From: Isoetes taiwanensis
Taxonomy: Eukaryota; Streptophyta; Lycopodiopsida; Isoetales; Isoetaceae
NCBI GenBank assembly: GCA_021234155.1
Contig: JAJEKV010000002.1
Span: forward strand, 10,280,725 to 10,344,724
Direction of reading: 5' to 3'
Length of the DNA: 64,000 bases
Shown: positions 21,597 through 33,779 of the stretch, piece after piece
Position numbering within the stretch: position 1 is the first letter of the stretch
Layout: the number at the start of each line of letters is the position of its first letter
Made by a program: the position numbers and the translations under genes
Notes under the pieces: model-generated
Told to the model about the DNA's origin: nothing
The model's database searches: none
Seen by the model: only the letters and a program-made list of their open reading frames with translations

Positions 21597-23477
21597 CTAG
21601 TAATGGTGCCCAGCGTTGCTGGGCATAAGTTGAGAGCCTGTAAATGCTTTGGGATGCAGTGAGAAAAGCCCTATCTCTTTCCCTTTCCCTTTTGCTCTAT
21701 CCCGCATTTCATTTTTTTCTTATTTTCTCTACTTTTTTTTTTCCTTTTTTTTTCTCGACTTTCTCACATGTTTCCTTGTTTTCCCATCCCTTTTCTTCCC
21801 CCTTCCCTGTTCCCGATAACCTTTTTCCCTTCCCTTTTGCTCCTTTCTCCACCTTTTCCCTCTTCTCTTTTTTCTTTGCCCTTCTCCCTTCCCCTTTCTC
21901 TTTTTTTATGCCTTCTCTTTTCCCCACCCTTTTTCCATGTCTTCCATTTTTCTCAACTTTTTACTCTTTCACCCTTTTCCATGCCTATTTTCCCTTCTCT
22001 TTCCTCCTTTTCCCACTCTTTTCCTCTTTTTTTTGTGTGCCCTTTTCCCTTCCATTTTTCTTTTCTCCCTCCCGTTTTCCATGCCCTTTTTACCTTCCCT
22101 TTTCCATCTCCTCACCCTTTCCCTCTTTCCCTTTTCCATGTTCCCTTTTTCTCTTCCTCTTTTCCATTTTCCTCATTTCCTTTTTCCCGTGCCTCTCTCT
22201 CTTTCCCCCCTTTTCCATTCTTTTTTCTTTTCTATTTCCCTTTTCCCATGCCCTTTTTCCCACCCTTTTCTTCTTTCTATTTTTCCCGTGCTTCCTTTTC
22301 CTCCTTTTCCCACTATTTCCCTCTTCCCGTGCAATTTTCCCTTCTTTCAACCCTTCCTTTTTCTTTTCTCTTTTCCTTTCCTCATGTCCTTTTTCCCTTT
22401 CCCTCCCCTCCATCACTCCCCTGCTTCCCTTTCCCTTTCCCTTTTTTCATGTTTCCTTTTCTTGATGGATTTTTTTCTTTCCGTTTTCCTCCTTTGCCAA
22501 TCCTTTTCCTGTGCACTTTTTCCCTTCCTTTCCTTTTCCTTTTCCCTTTTTCCATGCTTTTTGCACATTTGTTTTATTCTCTTATTTCCTATACCCATTT
22601 TCCTCTTTTCCCCCTTTCCTTTCTCTTGCCCCTTTTCTTTTCCCTTTTTTTTTTTTTTCCCTTTCTTCACCATTTTCCTCTTCCCTTTCTCTCATGCCCT
22701 TCCCCCTTCCCCTTTTCTCGCTTCCCTCTTTCTTTTCCTTGTGACCTTTACCTAGGTTCCCTTTCCCCCTTTTCCTTTTCCTTTTTCTTTCTTCTCATTT
22801 TCCCTTTTTCTATGCCCCTTTTCTTTTCCCCTCTCCCCATCCTTTTCTTGTTCCCCCTTGTCCCTTCACTTTTCCTCATTTTTCCAACCTTTCACTCTTC
22901 CCCTTTTCTTGATGCGTTTTTTCCCTTCCCTTTCCCTCTCTTTTTTTTTCCCTTTTCCTATGCCATTTGTCCCATCCTTTTTCCTCTTTCCTCAACGCTT
23001 CTCTTTTTCCCCCTTTTCCCATGCTTTTTTTCTCCTCCCCTTTTCCATGCTTTTTTTCTCCTTCATTTTGTCCTTTTTTCAACCTTTTCCTCTTTCTTTT
23101 TTTTTTCATGCCCTTTCCATTTACCTTTTCCACTTTATCTCTTCCTCCTTCCCTCGTGCCCTTTTCCCAGGTTCCCTTTCCCTTTTTCGTTTTCCATGCC
23201 TTTTTCTCTTCTCTTATCCCCACCCTTTTCCCTTTTCCTTTTACCCTTTTCCCTTTTACCCATGCCTTTTTGCCCTTCACATTCTCTCTTTCCACTTCCC
23301 TTTTCCTTTTCCCCCTTTTCATTTACCCTTTCCCCTTAAGAGATCGAAGCATGACCAATCACAGTGTTGGTAAGTCGCGCAATAAATCTAGGCCTTCGGA
23401 TGCATCTAGATGATCTCGGCCATTCAAATTAGGGCTCGATGCACTACAGACTTACGGTATAACATTATAATATAGGA
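21597..23477 (-). mobile_element. Minus-strand Helitron 2 of the tandem pair, 1.6-kb purine tract
   Basis: 3' end CTAG at 21597-21600 with hairpin; 5' end TCCTATATTATAATG at 23477, flanked by a host A. Together with Helitron 1 it splits a segment that is continuous at about 63258 (CGGGCTATATGATGCCTG). Between the ends, 21670-23340 is C/T on the plus strand (A/G on the Helitron strand) in TTTTCCC-like units, followed by the family's 5' subterminal segment. No real gene: frames of up to 523 codons are Phe/Pro/Ser/Leu artefacts. Confidence 0.85.
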
Positions 23478-23662
23478 TGCTTGTGTACGAGCACTATTGA
23501 AGTAGCAGTGGTAAGACTAATTCTTTGAGATGAAAACAAAAACAATCTTCTCTTAGTATAATTGGAAGTGTTAAGCCTACTCTTTGAGATAATAGAAACA
23601 ATTATCCCCTAGTATCTACTAGTGTGTTAGGATCGAACATCATGACGTGTTCATGAACATAC
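23478..23662. repeat. Duplicated segment, right of tandem Helitrons
   Basis: Continues the segment that ends at 18302. It matches about 63260-63450. No gene is seen. Confidence 0.7.
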
Positions 23663-26010
23663 AGAATAGAATAAAATAGATTTTTTATCGTCTACGGAGA
23701 CCAATTGGCCTATGGGACCCAAACAAAAAGAGAGCAGCAAGCGTATTACCGCCGTGATTAACCCCCTCCGGGGGTTTTCGAGGGAAAAACCTTAACAGCA
23801 ATAAGTATGCTGGTACACTGTACAATTGTATAGGACAATTCAATACTATCCTAAAGGACACAACTGAGTCAGTGTATCTATAACCTCCTGGAGGTATGAC
23901 CCCAACAAGCCCATGGACGCCATATTCAATAACGCATGCAGTGGCTGGTCAGGCACAACTAACCGAACATACCGTGCTCGGATATGGGCAATGCTGGGCA
24001 GTTCTGGTGACATTCATCTTCAATGACTCCCTGGTAGCAACAGTGACAAAGCCTATCCTCCCGTGCTTCCCGAGTCCAATGCCCTGTCGCAATGCGGAGA
24101 TGATGTGCACTCGTGCGAATGGAAGCTATAAGTCTGTGCTTCTTCATTGGCAAATGGGTGTATAGGTACTGGTATGGGCCTCTTAGAATTGACTTGCTGC
24201 TGATAGTGTGCCATCTTAACGTGTGTCAGAGCATCAGCATCCCAGAACTTGCGAAGGAAACTAGCATCTAGGTACAGCTTTAGTGCATTGTGATCCTTCT
24301 TTGTCTGGACTTGTACGCATCTGTTTGCATGTACATCCCAATGTGAGAATCATTGAGCTTACTTGTCCTTCCAGCAGGCTTTGAGGTGTTGGGAACCCAT
24401 TGCTACAGCCAAAGCAAGGTTGGGGCAAACGTATATCACCCACAGTGACCATCTTCTGGAAGTAAATAATATGGCGTTCCAGTGCAGCCCGTTGAAGGGG
24501 TAAAAACCTGTCTCCTGGAGTAGGATTTGATATGGAACTGTGGACTTTACCCCAAGGACTTGTGCCAAAAAGGCTTTCTGCACCTGCTCGAGATCATTCC
24601 AAGTGGTGAGGGATATCACCGGACCTCACACTTCTATACCGGACAGGAGAACCAGCTCGACCAAGGCCCTAAACAGGTGTGACTGGTGGCCCCAGGCATA
24701 CTACTCTGCCTTGTGGCTGTTGCTCTGCATGGCATATAGTGCTTTCCAACCCAGCATCCCAGTGGGTGGTAGTAGAGAACTTGATCCCCGAGTACTTGTA
24801 GGTCGGAGCCACCTCTACACCTTGTCCATGGTAAGTGAATGAGGGAAGTCTTGGCTAACGGGATGACGGAACTAACAGCACCCTAGTTTTGGCCAAGTTA
24901 ACTCGCATGCCAGTGAATTGGCAAAAAGTGTCAAGAGCATCCAGGTGACATTGCATGTCCTCTGGAGTATAGGTCAAGAGGTCGACATCATCAGCATATA
25001 TGAATTGCCGAATTGTGTGATGCATGAGATGGGTGCCCACACCTCCGTGCTCAGAAAGCCAGTCTTCTAGCTGATCAATGTATAGGCCAAAGACTATGGG
25101 GGAGAGGGGGCAACCCTGACGGACTCCAATATTACTGACTACCGGCTGTCCTGATGATGTGATACGTCCTGAACATGCCTCGTATAGCCTGTATATTGCA
25201 TTCTGCAAGTCAACGGGGGTCCTCAGCTGCCACAATTTGTCCCATAACTTGTCCCGGGGCACTGTGTCAAAAGCCTTTGTGAAATCCACGAAACAACAGT
25301 ACATGTTTTGCCGGCAATTCCTGCTATTCAATCTAATTTTAATAATGATTTTAATCAATGGAGCGGGGTATGATGCAACCTAATTTATGATATGCTTCAG
25401 ACAAATAAATATTATTCCTTAATCAATGTGTGCAGAGTGAAGATATGATCAATGGTAGAATGGCTGGGCCGAAAGCCTGCCTATGTCAGAGCTTGCTTAT
25501 TTGCCTCATCTGCCCATATCGTCAGCCGTTGCTCAAGGATGCCAGCCAACAGTCTTGCAAAGAGAGAGCTGATCATAATAGTGTGATAGTTGGCTAGGCA
25601 TTGAGGGTCCTTGTATATGGGCACAACTCTACTAGTGGTTCATTGCAGAGGGAAGCCTTCTTGCAATGCTTTATTGAATATATAGTGCCGTGAGGACAGG
25701 CACCATAGGAGGCCCAGCCCACTTCAGAAGTTCTGCCTGCATGCCACCTAAATTTGTTGCCTTCCCCTTAGCTAGGCGTTGCAGGCCCATGATGACATCC
25801 CCCTCTGTGATGACCATAGCCAGGCCCATCTATAGAGGCATTGTTGCCTGGTCCCCGAGCGGATCGTGAAACTGTTGGAAGTGATGTACCCATTGCTCCG
25901 TGGTGATGTTCCCTGTGGGATGTACCGCCTTGCTCAATACCTTTCTCCAGAATGTCCTGGGATGCCGATCTAGGAGACCGAACATCTATTGCTAGTGCTC
26001 TACGAGGTAT
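23663..26010 (-). mobile_element. 5'-truncated LINE with reverse transcriptase (minus strand)
   Basis: The tail (GAATA)n at about 23663-23680, the 3' UTR with stem-loop (23755-23790) and a broken C-terminal region up to 24850 are followed by RT (25358-24855) with FVDFTKAFDTVPRDKLWDKL, GVRQGCPLSPIVFGLYIDQL and FIYADDVDLL (the catalytic YADD). The RT N-terminal part (LLKWAGPPM-type and AGFRPSHSTIDHI) is readable with shifts to about 26010. The C-terminus has HHLRIATGHW then RLCHCCYQG, H and CP, a zinc-binding pattern. The same 3' half reappears at 63455-64000 with the same flank, so this insertion predates the duplication. Confidence 0.85.
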
Positions 26011-26259
26011 CTGGCTTTCTTGTTCTTGAGGAAGAGAAGATACCAGGAAATTACGAACGAAAAACAAAAAATACACAGAAAGAACGAAGAAGGTATCTTG
26101 AAAATGTCGAAAAATAACAAGGGGGTTGAGGGATGGAATTGATTTGATTATAGAAAGGCGTTTCCAAAATCACTTTATGGTCGTGAGCACACACATGCTT
26201 TGGGACATAGGATCAAAAGATCCGACGACCCTGGGTAGTTGAGAGCAGGATCTATTTTC
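26011..26259. other. Unassigned gap
   Basis: No repeat ends, tRNA or coding frame that I can support. It starts where LINE similarity stops. Confidence 0.3.
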
Positions 26260-28890
26260 CATTATCAAGCAAGAGTTTTCACTTCCTACAGTTAATCCAA
26301 ACGATATTGCTACTTCCCCCTGTCCTTCTAGCCCACCATTTTAGTCTAGTCCACAACAGAGTCCGCCGCCCACTGAAGATGATGCTTGAGTCTGAAAAAA
26401 GTAGAAGTGATGGTAGTGGAAGCACTGAAGCCCAAAAGAAAGAGATCACGGAAGGAGACAAAGAAACTTGAGAAAAAGCAACCAAGTTTTACGTACTAGA
26501 TGCTCCAGGTACTCAAATTGCTGGTAAAGATAAGAATATGGCTTCTAATAAGTTTGAAGATATTGAAAATAGATGTCGTGTTTCTGGAGTTATGCATCTC
26601 CTAGTGGACTTTGTAAAATTGTGTCCCAAAAATGAAAATGGTGAAAGGTCCCTCCAAGTTAGAATTACATATGCGGAATAGATCTAATACTGCCACAACC
26701 CCACATATATGGATTGTAGATCCTAAACAGGGCATCACCTTGAAGCAGTTTGTGAAGGAAGAAGATGAAAGGCACAGGTACTTCATCTTAGGTGATACAC
26801 ACAGTTTTACAGCTAGGAGGCAGTTGTACAAAGAAACAAAAGCCTATGTTTTTTCCCAAATCTTTGCCTTTGTTTATGTTGGCGTAACTTCTTGCCATGA
26901 GCCACAATGTGGATAACGAGTACAACATGAGCATGAGTTTTACTAATAAGATAAAGTTTATCCACAAGGAGTATGAGCTCTTTCGAGCAGAACACCAGGG
27001 CACATTAAGAATGACCAAGACTTCTATTCGCAATTGAAAGAACAATGCACTACAGAGTGTTGCTTGACTTACTCGGCTATAGATATCAGAACGTCTTTGA
27101 TAAAGTATAACAATTATTTCCAGCTAGCCTTCGGGCACGATCGTGTAAGTGTAAGTACTTTGTTGTTGTGTAGTAAGTACTTTGTTGTTGTGCTTTTGAA
27201 AGTGAATTTGTTATTTGGATTTTGAGCCTTTTGTTGCAGCCAAAAAGGACTGCACGGTCTGCCAACAGCAGCTTATGTTACACCTTAACTGTGACAACTG
27301 AGAAAAAGTGAGAGAGTTGTATCCAACATTTTCCTCTAACAAAAAGATAAATGAATATGCCTCTAACTTCACCAATTGGATATGCATTTTTTTCAGTTCA
27401 AGTCGTCTATCTAATACTTTTTTTTTGCATGTTCGTTTTCTAGTGGTGTTCTTGCAATGCCATGTTGGATTAATTTCTAAATGCTTTTGTGTTATGCCGT
27501 CATAGACTCATAAGATTTCACTAGTTTTTTTTATATTATATTGCGCTATGTGGTCATAGGCTTACAACATGTTTAACTACAGTTGCTTATCTAGTCATGG
27601 GCGTTGCTCCTTTTTTCCTTCCATTTACACTGCCACTTTGGATAATTTGTCATTTCATGGATATCATGCTTTTGTGCTTGCAGAAAAGAAGGATCCTGTG
27701 CCACAGGGATTTTTAAATCTTGTAAGGCTATGCAAGATGGAATATAGCAAACTCAAATCAAAATAGGAGGTTGTCTTAAGTATTGTGCCATCTGAGTTTG
27801 AGAGCTTTACTCTCTATGGTCAAAATTGTTTATACTAAGTGTATCGAGGAAATTGTATTTACATTGATAGAGCCTCGAACCCTCGAGGCGTTACCTTGTG
27901 CACTGCTGATATTTCGTATAGCTTGAAGTTGCCAGACAATCGTGGAGATGAAAGTGCATTTACTTATGCTGAGTTCGATGCTTTTTTTAGTAAGTTTAAG
28001 AAAATAAAGACTGCTTGACTGTGGAGAATAATTGAGGCGAGTCTAGTCCAGGCTACAATGAAGGAACATTGCAATGTGAGTTATGAGCCAGCAATATGGT
28101 AAGTCCTTAATGTTTAAATCACTTTAGCAACTTGGTACTTTTTGCTATGTCATCATAGCAATGACAACCAGATTAACTATTACCCTTTCCACCTTAGATA
28201 TTACCTATTCTCATACCATCATAGCAATGCTAAAACTTTGTCTCATTTATTCGTATACAGGTCGAAGACAAACGTGAGAGGACATGGTGGAGTGACTAGA
28301 CTTGTTAATGTTTGGGAGATGCTCCACATTGGTTACTATAATTTAGATTCAAAAAGAAGCATTCTCCATTATAACACTGCTGGAATGGACTTAAGAAATG
28401 TTTTTCAGTGTTGAGCTGACTTACAGATTTTGTGCATCAAGGAAGAGTTATCACCCCATATCAAAAGCCTCAATGTTTAATCAACACGTTCTCTAACCAG
28501 GAGATTGGATTGTTGATGCATGGTTCTAGGAATACTACTGCATGTGCCTTGGATGAAATCATATTGCAATTGATATTGACAAGGACTCTATGGCATTTAT
28601 TAGATCGAAAATTAGTTCTCTGCAAAGTATGCCTGATGAGAACTAGGAACTTGGTGCTAAGGATGTTGATGGAGTGCCAAGCCAACAAGCTCTGAAGTTC
28701 AACCATCACTTATCGGGAATACAGACGATCTTGCAAGTTTTATTGACTTGATTCCCCTTGAAGATATGCAAAAATTGGAGGAACCAGCAGAGCAAGAACC
28801 TATTCTTACTGCTCGAGATGCTCATCCAGAGATTGAAAAGGATGATGAAGGGATTATTCTTCCTGAAAATGTTCCTCTTGACATTTGATA
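26260..28890 (+). pseudogene. Decayed multi-exon gene, possible ParB-like domain, not identified
   Basis: Exon-like plus-strand pieces. About 26500-26690: NKFEDIENRCRVSGVMHLLV then DFVKLCPKNE. 26632-26900: HIWIVDPKQGITLKQFVKEE, then RHRYFILGDTHSFTARRQLY. 26905-27120: SHNVDNEYNMSMSFTNKIKF and YFQLAFGHDR. About 27680-27840: DPVPQGFLNLVRLCKMEY. 28260-28415: NVRGHGGVTRLVNVWEMLHI. 28700-28890: an acidic end, SFIDLIPLEDMQKLEEPAEQ, with a stop near 28888. A GTAAGT at 28099 and CAG near 28260 look like intron ends. The ILGDTHSFTARRQL block resembles the DGxHR/GGxH region of ParB-like folds, a tentative idea. Frame breaks suggest a pseudogene. It may be an uncharacterised repeat-borne gene. Confidence 0.45.
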
Positions 28891-29209
28891 ATGTTGTTGA
28901 CATTTCACTTTCCTAAAAGTGTTACTTTTTAAGTCGAAAAAAATGTTTTTTTCTCTTTTTCTGCAATTTGTTCTCGATTGTTTCTTTTCTGGGGGATGCA
29001 TATTACATTAATTGGTTGTCTTTCTAGAAATGCTTGTTTTGAATTATAATCTATTAGTTTCGCAAGATTTTAATATCATAACTCCAAAACAAGCTAAAAT
29101 CACGTTTTTTTTAAAAGAATCCGCAATTGCATCACAGGTCATTAGTACATTTGCTAGGTCACCTTGTTAATATCTAATGCCTGGATAACTGTATTGTAAA
29201 TGGAGATGA
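28891..29209. other. A/T-rich gap, no feature seen
   Basis: Non-coding A/T-rich sequence following the stop of the decayed gene. Confidence 0.4.
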
Positions 29210-29606
29210 GTTCAACATCCTATCTCATCATATCTCCCAAATTATGGATATAAAAGATCTCAATCAGTCTAAGTTCTCCCTTTAAGTTGAACTGCTCCCT
29301 GCTAGCTTATAAAAAATTTTACTCAGACTTTGTACAGTTCTACCTCTCTCTTCCAGCTATAGAGAACATCAATCTATGAGAAGCTTCAGCAAATGAATTT
29401 AAGAATTGTAAGACTGGATCAAACAATAGGGCAAAGAAAGATGCCGGAGAGCTAGAAAAGAGAAAGACAACCTTATGAGACAAATTATGGACATAAAGAA
29501 AAAGATTTGAGGCCAATTCTGAGTCATCAGATCTCCATAGGCAAGAAATAGTTCTTGATAATCAAATAAGAGGTATAAAGAAATATTTCTTTCGAGTGGC
29601 TAATAA
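29210..29606 (+). pseudogene. L1 ORF2 fragment (endonuclease-RT linker)
   Basis: The plus strand reads NCSLLAYKKFYSDFVQFYLS, then IKKYFFRVANN. These match the linker of the L1 at 13455-13850 (NCSLLQNISFQQEFTEFYSS and KFFFRVAKS) in order. Stops are present. It is cut at 29607 by a Helitron 5' end. Confidence 0.65.
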
Positions 29607-29619
29607 TCTTATATTATAA
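29607..29619 (+). mobile_element. 13-bp 5' terminus of a plus-strand Helitron
   Basis: TCTTATATTATAA, identical to 4306-4318. As there, a minus-strand Helitron 3' end (CTAG at 29620) follows immediately. The rest of this plus-strand element was not located. Confidence 0.6.
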
Positions 29620-29778
29620 CTAGTAACGGTGCCCAGCATTGTTGGGCTTATGTTGGAAGTTTGTAAATATTTTGGCCGCAATGAGAAAAGTGTGTGGTGT
29701 TCTTTTATTATTGGGGAAAAATTCTTCAAAACATAGTAACAGTGTTCAGTGTAATAAAAACTAAGAGGTCTCTAGAAA

Positions 29779-30225
29779 TTAAGCGCCTATTTCGTCTCGT
29801 AGAATCTCTTTGTAGACTACATTAGGTGTGAACCTCCTATTGTTTTTTAGCATTGTTCCTTGTCTTGAGGTGTCTTGAATGTATACCTTCACTCCGTGTT
29901 GTGTGGTGCACCTTGAGAATGCGACATAGAGCTGGCCATGTGCGAAAACTGGCGTTGGTAGGTAGATGCCAACGGAGGTCAGGACTGGCCTTGCGACTTG
30001 TTGATGGTCATCGAGAATGCGAGTCACACGGGGAACAGTCTTCGCTTGAAAGGGAGGAGGTCACTGTCTGATGGCTCTAGGGTTATCCTTGGTATGAGAA
30101 CCCGTGTTTTTTTGCAAGTGCCTGTGATTATCTCTGCATCTATGATTCTTGAGTGCGCTTTGATGACGCGAAGGCGGGTGCCATTGCAGAGATCGGCCTT
30201 CGGGTTCATGTTTCTGAGTAGGATG
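29779..30225 (-). pseudogene. Helitron helicase C-terminus
   Basis: The minus strand reads LLRNMNPKADLCNGTRLRVI, then (after a frameshift near 30020) [11 protein letters not shown] and [13 protein letters not shown], ending with a stop at 29779. LLRN-NP--GLCNGTRL and YVALSR are signature motifs of the Helitron PIF1-type 5'-3' helicase that unwinds donor DNA. The N-terminal side is cut by the TIR transposon at 30230. Confidence 0.9.
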
Positions 30226-30229
30226 ATGA

Positions 30230-30256
30230 GGGTGCAAAATCGGTACTGGGTAGCAG
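30230..30256 (+). repeat. Left terminal inverted repeat of outer element
   Basis: Begins GGGTGCAAAATCGGTACTGG. It pairs with 45120-45146 on the opposite strand, with the first 16 positions differing at two sites. Confidence 0.8.
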
Positions 30257-30554
30257 AAATCACCGTCCGGACGCCGCTTACAAGTGCTTAAAATCGGCGT
30301 GTTTTAAACACGACGTGCGTGATTGATCAATTGACATGTAGGGTGCGCGCCCGTCAAATGACAGGCTGAGAGAATCATGAGCTTGAATGGCGCCGGAAAC
30401 ATGAATGCCTGTAGCCCGCCATATTCGTGGATGCTGGGCTAACCCATCTTGAATTCAAGCAAAATGGAGGGACTAATTGTTTCCAAGAATTGCCTGAACC
30501 GAAATTCAACAATTTGCCCTCACCAATTTTGCAATACACAGAAATCCGGGATAG

Positions 30555-33262
30555 ATGAAACCCAATTCCTCTCCCCGTTCACTTTACAAAGCCATTGATG
30601 CAGCAAGGAAGAGAGATCAGAGGCAGAGATTGTATGCAAAGAAGGTAGAAATGAAGAAGAATTCCCCTTCTAAAGATTCGCCTTCAAAGAAGAATAAGAA
30701 ATTGAGACTGAGTGACCGTAGAATAAGAGAAATTTCAGGAGAAATTTTTGAAGTATTCAACCAAATTAGTACAAATGTTGATGACAATGACAAAGGCCGT
30801 ATCCTTGATAGTCTTCTCTGGAGGGCAAGGGATTTATCAATTGCTTCTATAAAGAAATCTAAGCAGGTTACTATGGCCGAGCAAATGGTGAAGAATTTGA
30901 AGGAAACAATGCAAGAACATAAGTATGAGAGGAATCATGACATGCTTCGTGCAAGGAAGTCCACCCTGATAATGGCAGCAGCAGGTACAAATGGTGTCAA
31001 GCCATTGAATCAAACAGAAGTGGCCAGATTGCTCAGCATCCCCAGAAAAACAATTTCAAATGCTTTTCAAAGAAGGGTGCAAGCTAACAAAGGGGAAGGA
31101 CCTTGGTCAATGTTCAGGAGGAGGAAGCGGATGGACAGCATGTTAGATTACAATAGAGAAGCTGTTCTCAAGTTCTGGACAGAAAATACAAGAGTTTCTC
31201 CATACAAGAAAGACGTGAGGAGGTATGTATCAGAGACAGGAATAAAGATGGAACATCCAATTCACCTTCTTGAAGTCAACCAAGTAAGTATTCATCCTAT
31301 ATTGTAGGGTTCATTGTATATAGCATTTATTTGGCATTCACACGATTTCCCTGCAGTTGCAATTCTACCTCAGGTTTAGAGAGGAGAATCCTCATATCAA
31401 AATTGCACTTTTTGAGAGGTTGAAACCGAGTTTTGTAAGGAGGATGCGTGAGAGGCATACATGCTGTTGCATCTACCACTTGAAATTTGAATACATCATG
31501 CAGGGATTGAACATCCTGAGAAAATCGGGTGGAGTTCATGACAATTGCAACTGCCACTGTGAGATTTGTGGCCCTGGCCCAGAATGTGCAGCCAAGGAGC
31601 ATACAGTCAAGTGCACCAGTGATTTATGGAGACAAGTGGTCTGCATCAAAGGTGATGATGAGGAGTGGTTTGATCATAACTGCTTGATGTTGGCGTGTAA
31701 AAAATGTGGGTTGGATAGAATTAGAAAATGTCCACAGGAAATGGATGGCACGGGTTCATTACTAGTTACTTGGAAGACATTTGAAAAGCAACCTGTGGAC
31801 CAGGACAGAGAATTCAGGGATCCAAGAAAGGCTTTGAGGTACAAACCTGTCTTAAGATTAGTACAGAAGGAGAGAAGTCCCAAAGAGTTTCAAGAGGATG
31901 TGAAGAAGGTAATATCAGATTTTGTTCCACACAATTACATAGCACATTGGCAGGCCAATCAATTTAAACAGTGTGTGTCATCATTTCCAGAAGATACAAT
32001 TGTATCTGTTATTGACTTTGCAGAAAATTACAGCATCAAGATCCAGAATGAGCCCCAGTCAATGCACTGGCATACAGACCAAGTTTCTATACTTGTTCAC
32101 ATAACATATAGACATGACAAAAGTGCTGATATTCATGTTCCTGTGCAGACAAAAGAAGACTGTCCAAAGAAGAAAAAAAAGAACAAAAGATTGGAGCAGA
32201 TCAGGAATAGACTCAGCAATGGTAGGAAGATCATAAAAGAGACTCACTTTTACATTTCTGATGATAAAGTGCATGACTCATTATTTGTGGAACACTGCCT
32301 ACAAAAGCATGTTGCATGGCTTAAGGAACAGAAAATAGAGTATGAGAAGCATTGGGTTTGGAGTGATGGCTGCTCATCACAATTCAAGTCAGCAAAACCT
32401 TTTTTTTTCTTAGGCAGGTACTTCACAATGAATGACAAGGAAATAGTGTGGAACTACTTTGCCACTGCTCATGGTAAAGGTGAACATGATGGTGCAGGTG
32501 CTGTTATCAAAAGGCTGCTAAGTAAGGAACAACTCAAACCCAATGGTGTGCAACTGAGGCATGCTAAAGATATTGTAAAATTTCTGTGTACATATTTCAG
32601 CAGTCTCCAGTTAATGAAACAGATGAGATCAAAAGATATTTTTGGGAAATTGATCCTGCTGTTGTGGCAAACATGCAAGAATATGAAATTGAAATACTTA
32701 AAGGCACAAAGAAGATTCACTGTATCAGACCTGTCAGCAGGAGTAGACCAAACAGGCTTGCTCATAGATGCCCGCATGTTTCTCGCTTTTGCATGGATCG
32801 AATTGGGACTCCCCATCAATACTGGTAGATTTGGAAAGTGGGAGGTAACCGACTTAAAACCGGGGAGTTGAGAAGAAAAAGGAGACTCTTGAACAAGCCA
32901 ATGAATGGATCAGTAATTTGGTAGAGGTAGGTGACAATTTTGCAGTGAATGCTGAGGTAGACAATTCAGAGGGTGTGGACTTCTACATCCTCAAGTGCAC
33001 AGAACCCAAATGCACACTTGAAGATTCATACAAAGATGGATGGGGGCAAAAATTTGGAGTGCATGAGGTTATCTTAAGTGGACTATATTATCAAGGTAAT
33101 TTCAAGTACATGTTGCTCACTAAACAACCCGAAGCCTCCGTGCACAGCCATGTGGTAAGATATCCTAAAATTGATATGGACAAAATAGAAGGCACAGACA
33201 TGTACAAAATTTCACAGGAGACCCATGAAAAAATTATGGCCAGTCTCCCAATAACATTGTAA
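30555..33262 (+). CDS. Putative DDE/D transposase of the outer element (spliced, one frameshift)
   Basis: Exon 1 (30555-31283) is basic, with a helix-turn-helix-like block NQTEVARLLSIPRKTISNAF (about 31009-31068), probably DNA binding. A 73-bp GT-AG intron (31284-31356) joins VNQ to LQFYLRF in phase. Exon 2 has a Cys/His cluster (CNCHCEICGPGPEC, about 31549-31590) and an RNase H-fold-like core: VIDFAENY (Asp codon 32014), VWSDGCSSQFKS (Asp 32365) and HGKGEHDGAGAVIKR (Glu 32482, Asp 32488), giving spacings of 117 and 39/41 residues. Near 32596 the frame shifts by one base, then NETDEIKRYFWEIDP continues. A final block (32875-33262) starts EVGDNFAVNAEVD and ends at TAA 33260-33262. Such D-DG-HGKG-DG-G--KR proteins occur, as I recall, in uncharacterised animal repeats. 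The transposase role is inferred from motifs and position beside the TIR. The frameshift probably inactivates it. Confidence 0.7.
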
Positions 33263-33739
33263 TTCTTTGACACTTAACCAAATTGATGTAATTCTTTTCA
33301 AGTGATTTGTTGTTCCAGCACCTAAGCACGTAAGCACACATTTGTATATATATTAATAATAGTGAGGATGCACAAGGGTGGTGTGCATGGACACGTACTT
33401 TGAAATGAAGATTGAATTGTTGTTTAAGAATGTAGATTTGTGACATTGGAATAAGATTCAATTATTTATTTTGGTACCATCACTATCCCAACATTCTTGG
33501 CAAAATTATATTGTCAAGGCATTTCCTCGATGTGACATGTGTCAATTCGACTGGTCATTCGAAATATTTAAGCCCGGTTCTTAATTAATTGTTCCGCTAA
33601 AGCTGGCGTGTGAGGATTTTTACGTTACAACAGCCGCTAAGCATAGGATTTAAGCACTAGGCGCCTAAGCATAAGCTCTTCTTACAAGCTCATGCTCCGC
33701 CCATTCTTCGCCCAATTCCTCCGCAATCCTTCCCAATCC
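33263..33739. other. 3' flank of the transposase gene, no gene seen
   Basis: A/T-rich 3' region, then G/C-richer sequence from 33570. Contains the direct repeat CAATCCTTCCCAAT (33724-33737), which recurs at about 40924-40937. Confidence 0.4.
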
Positions 33740-33779
33740 GCCCACTTTATTGGCTCCCGAAATTGAGTCAACATGCCAA

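Noticed and set aside
21768-23339. 523-codon open frame (and overlapping 273-, 272- and 171-codon frames)
   Set aside because: Phe/Pro/Ser/Leu only, produced by the C/T tract of a Helitron; several frames are open at once.
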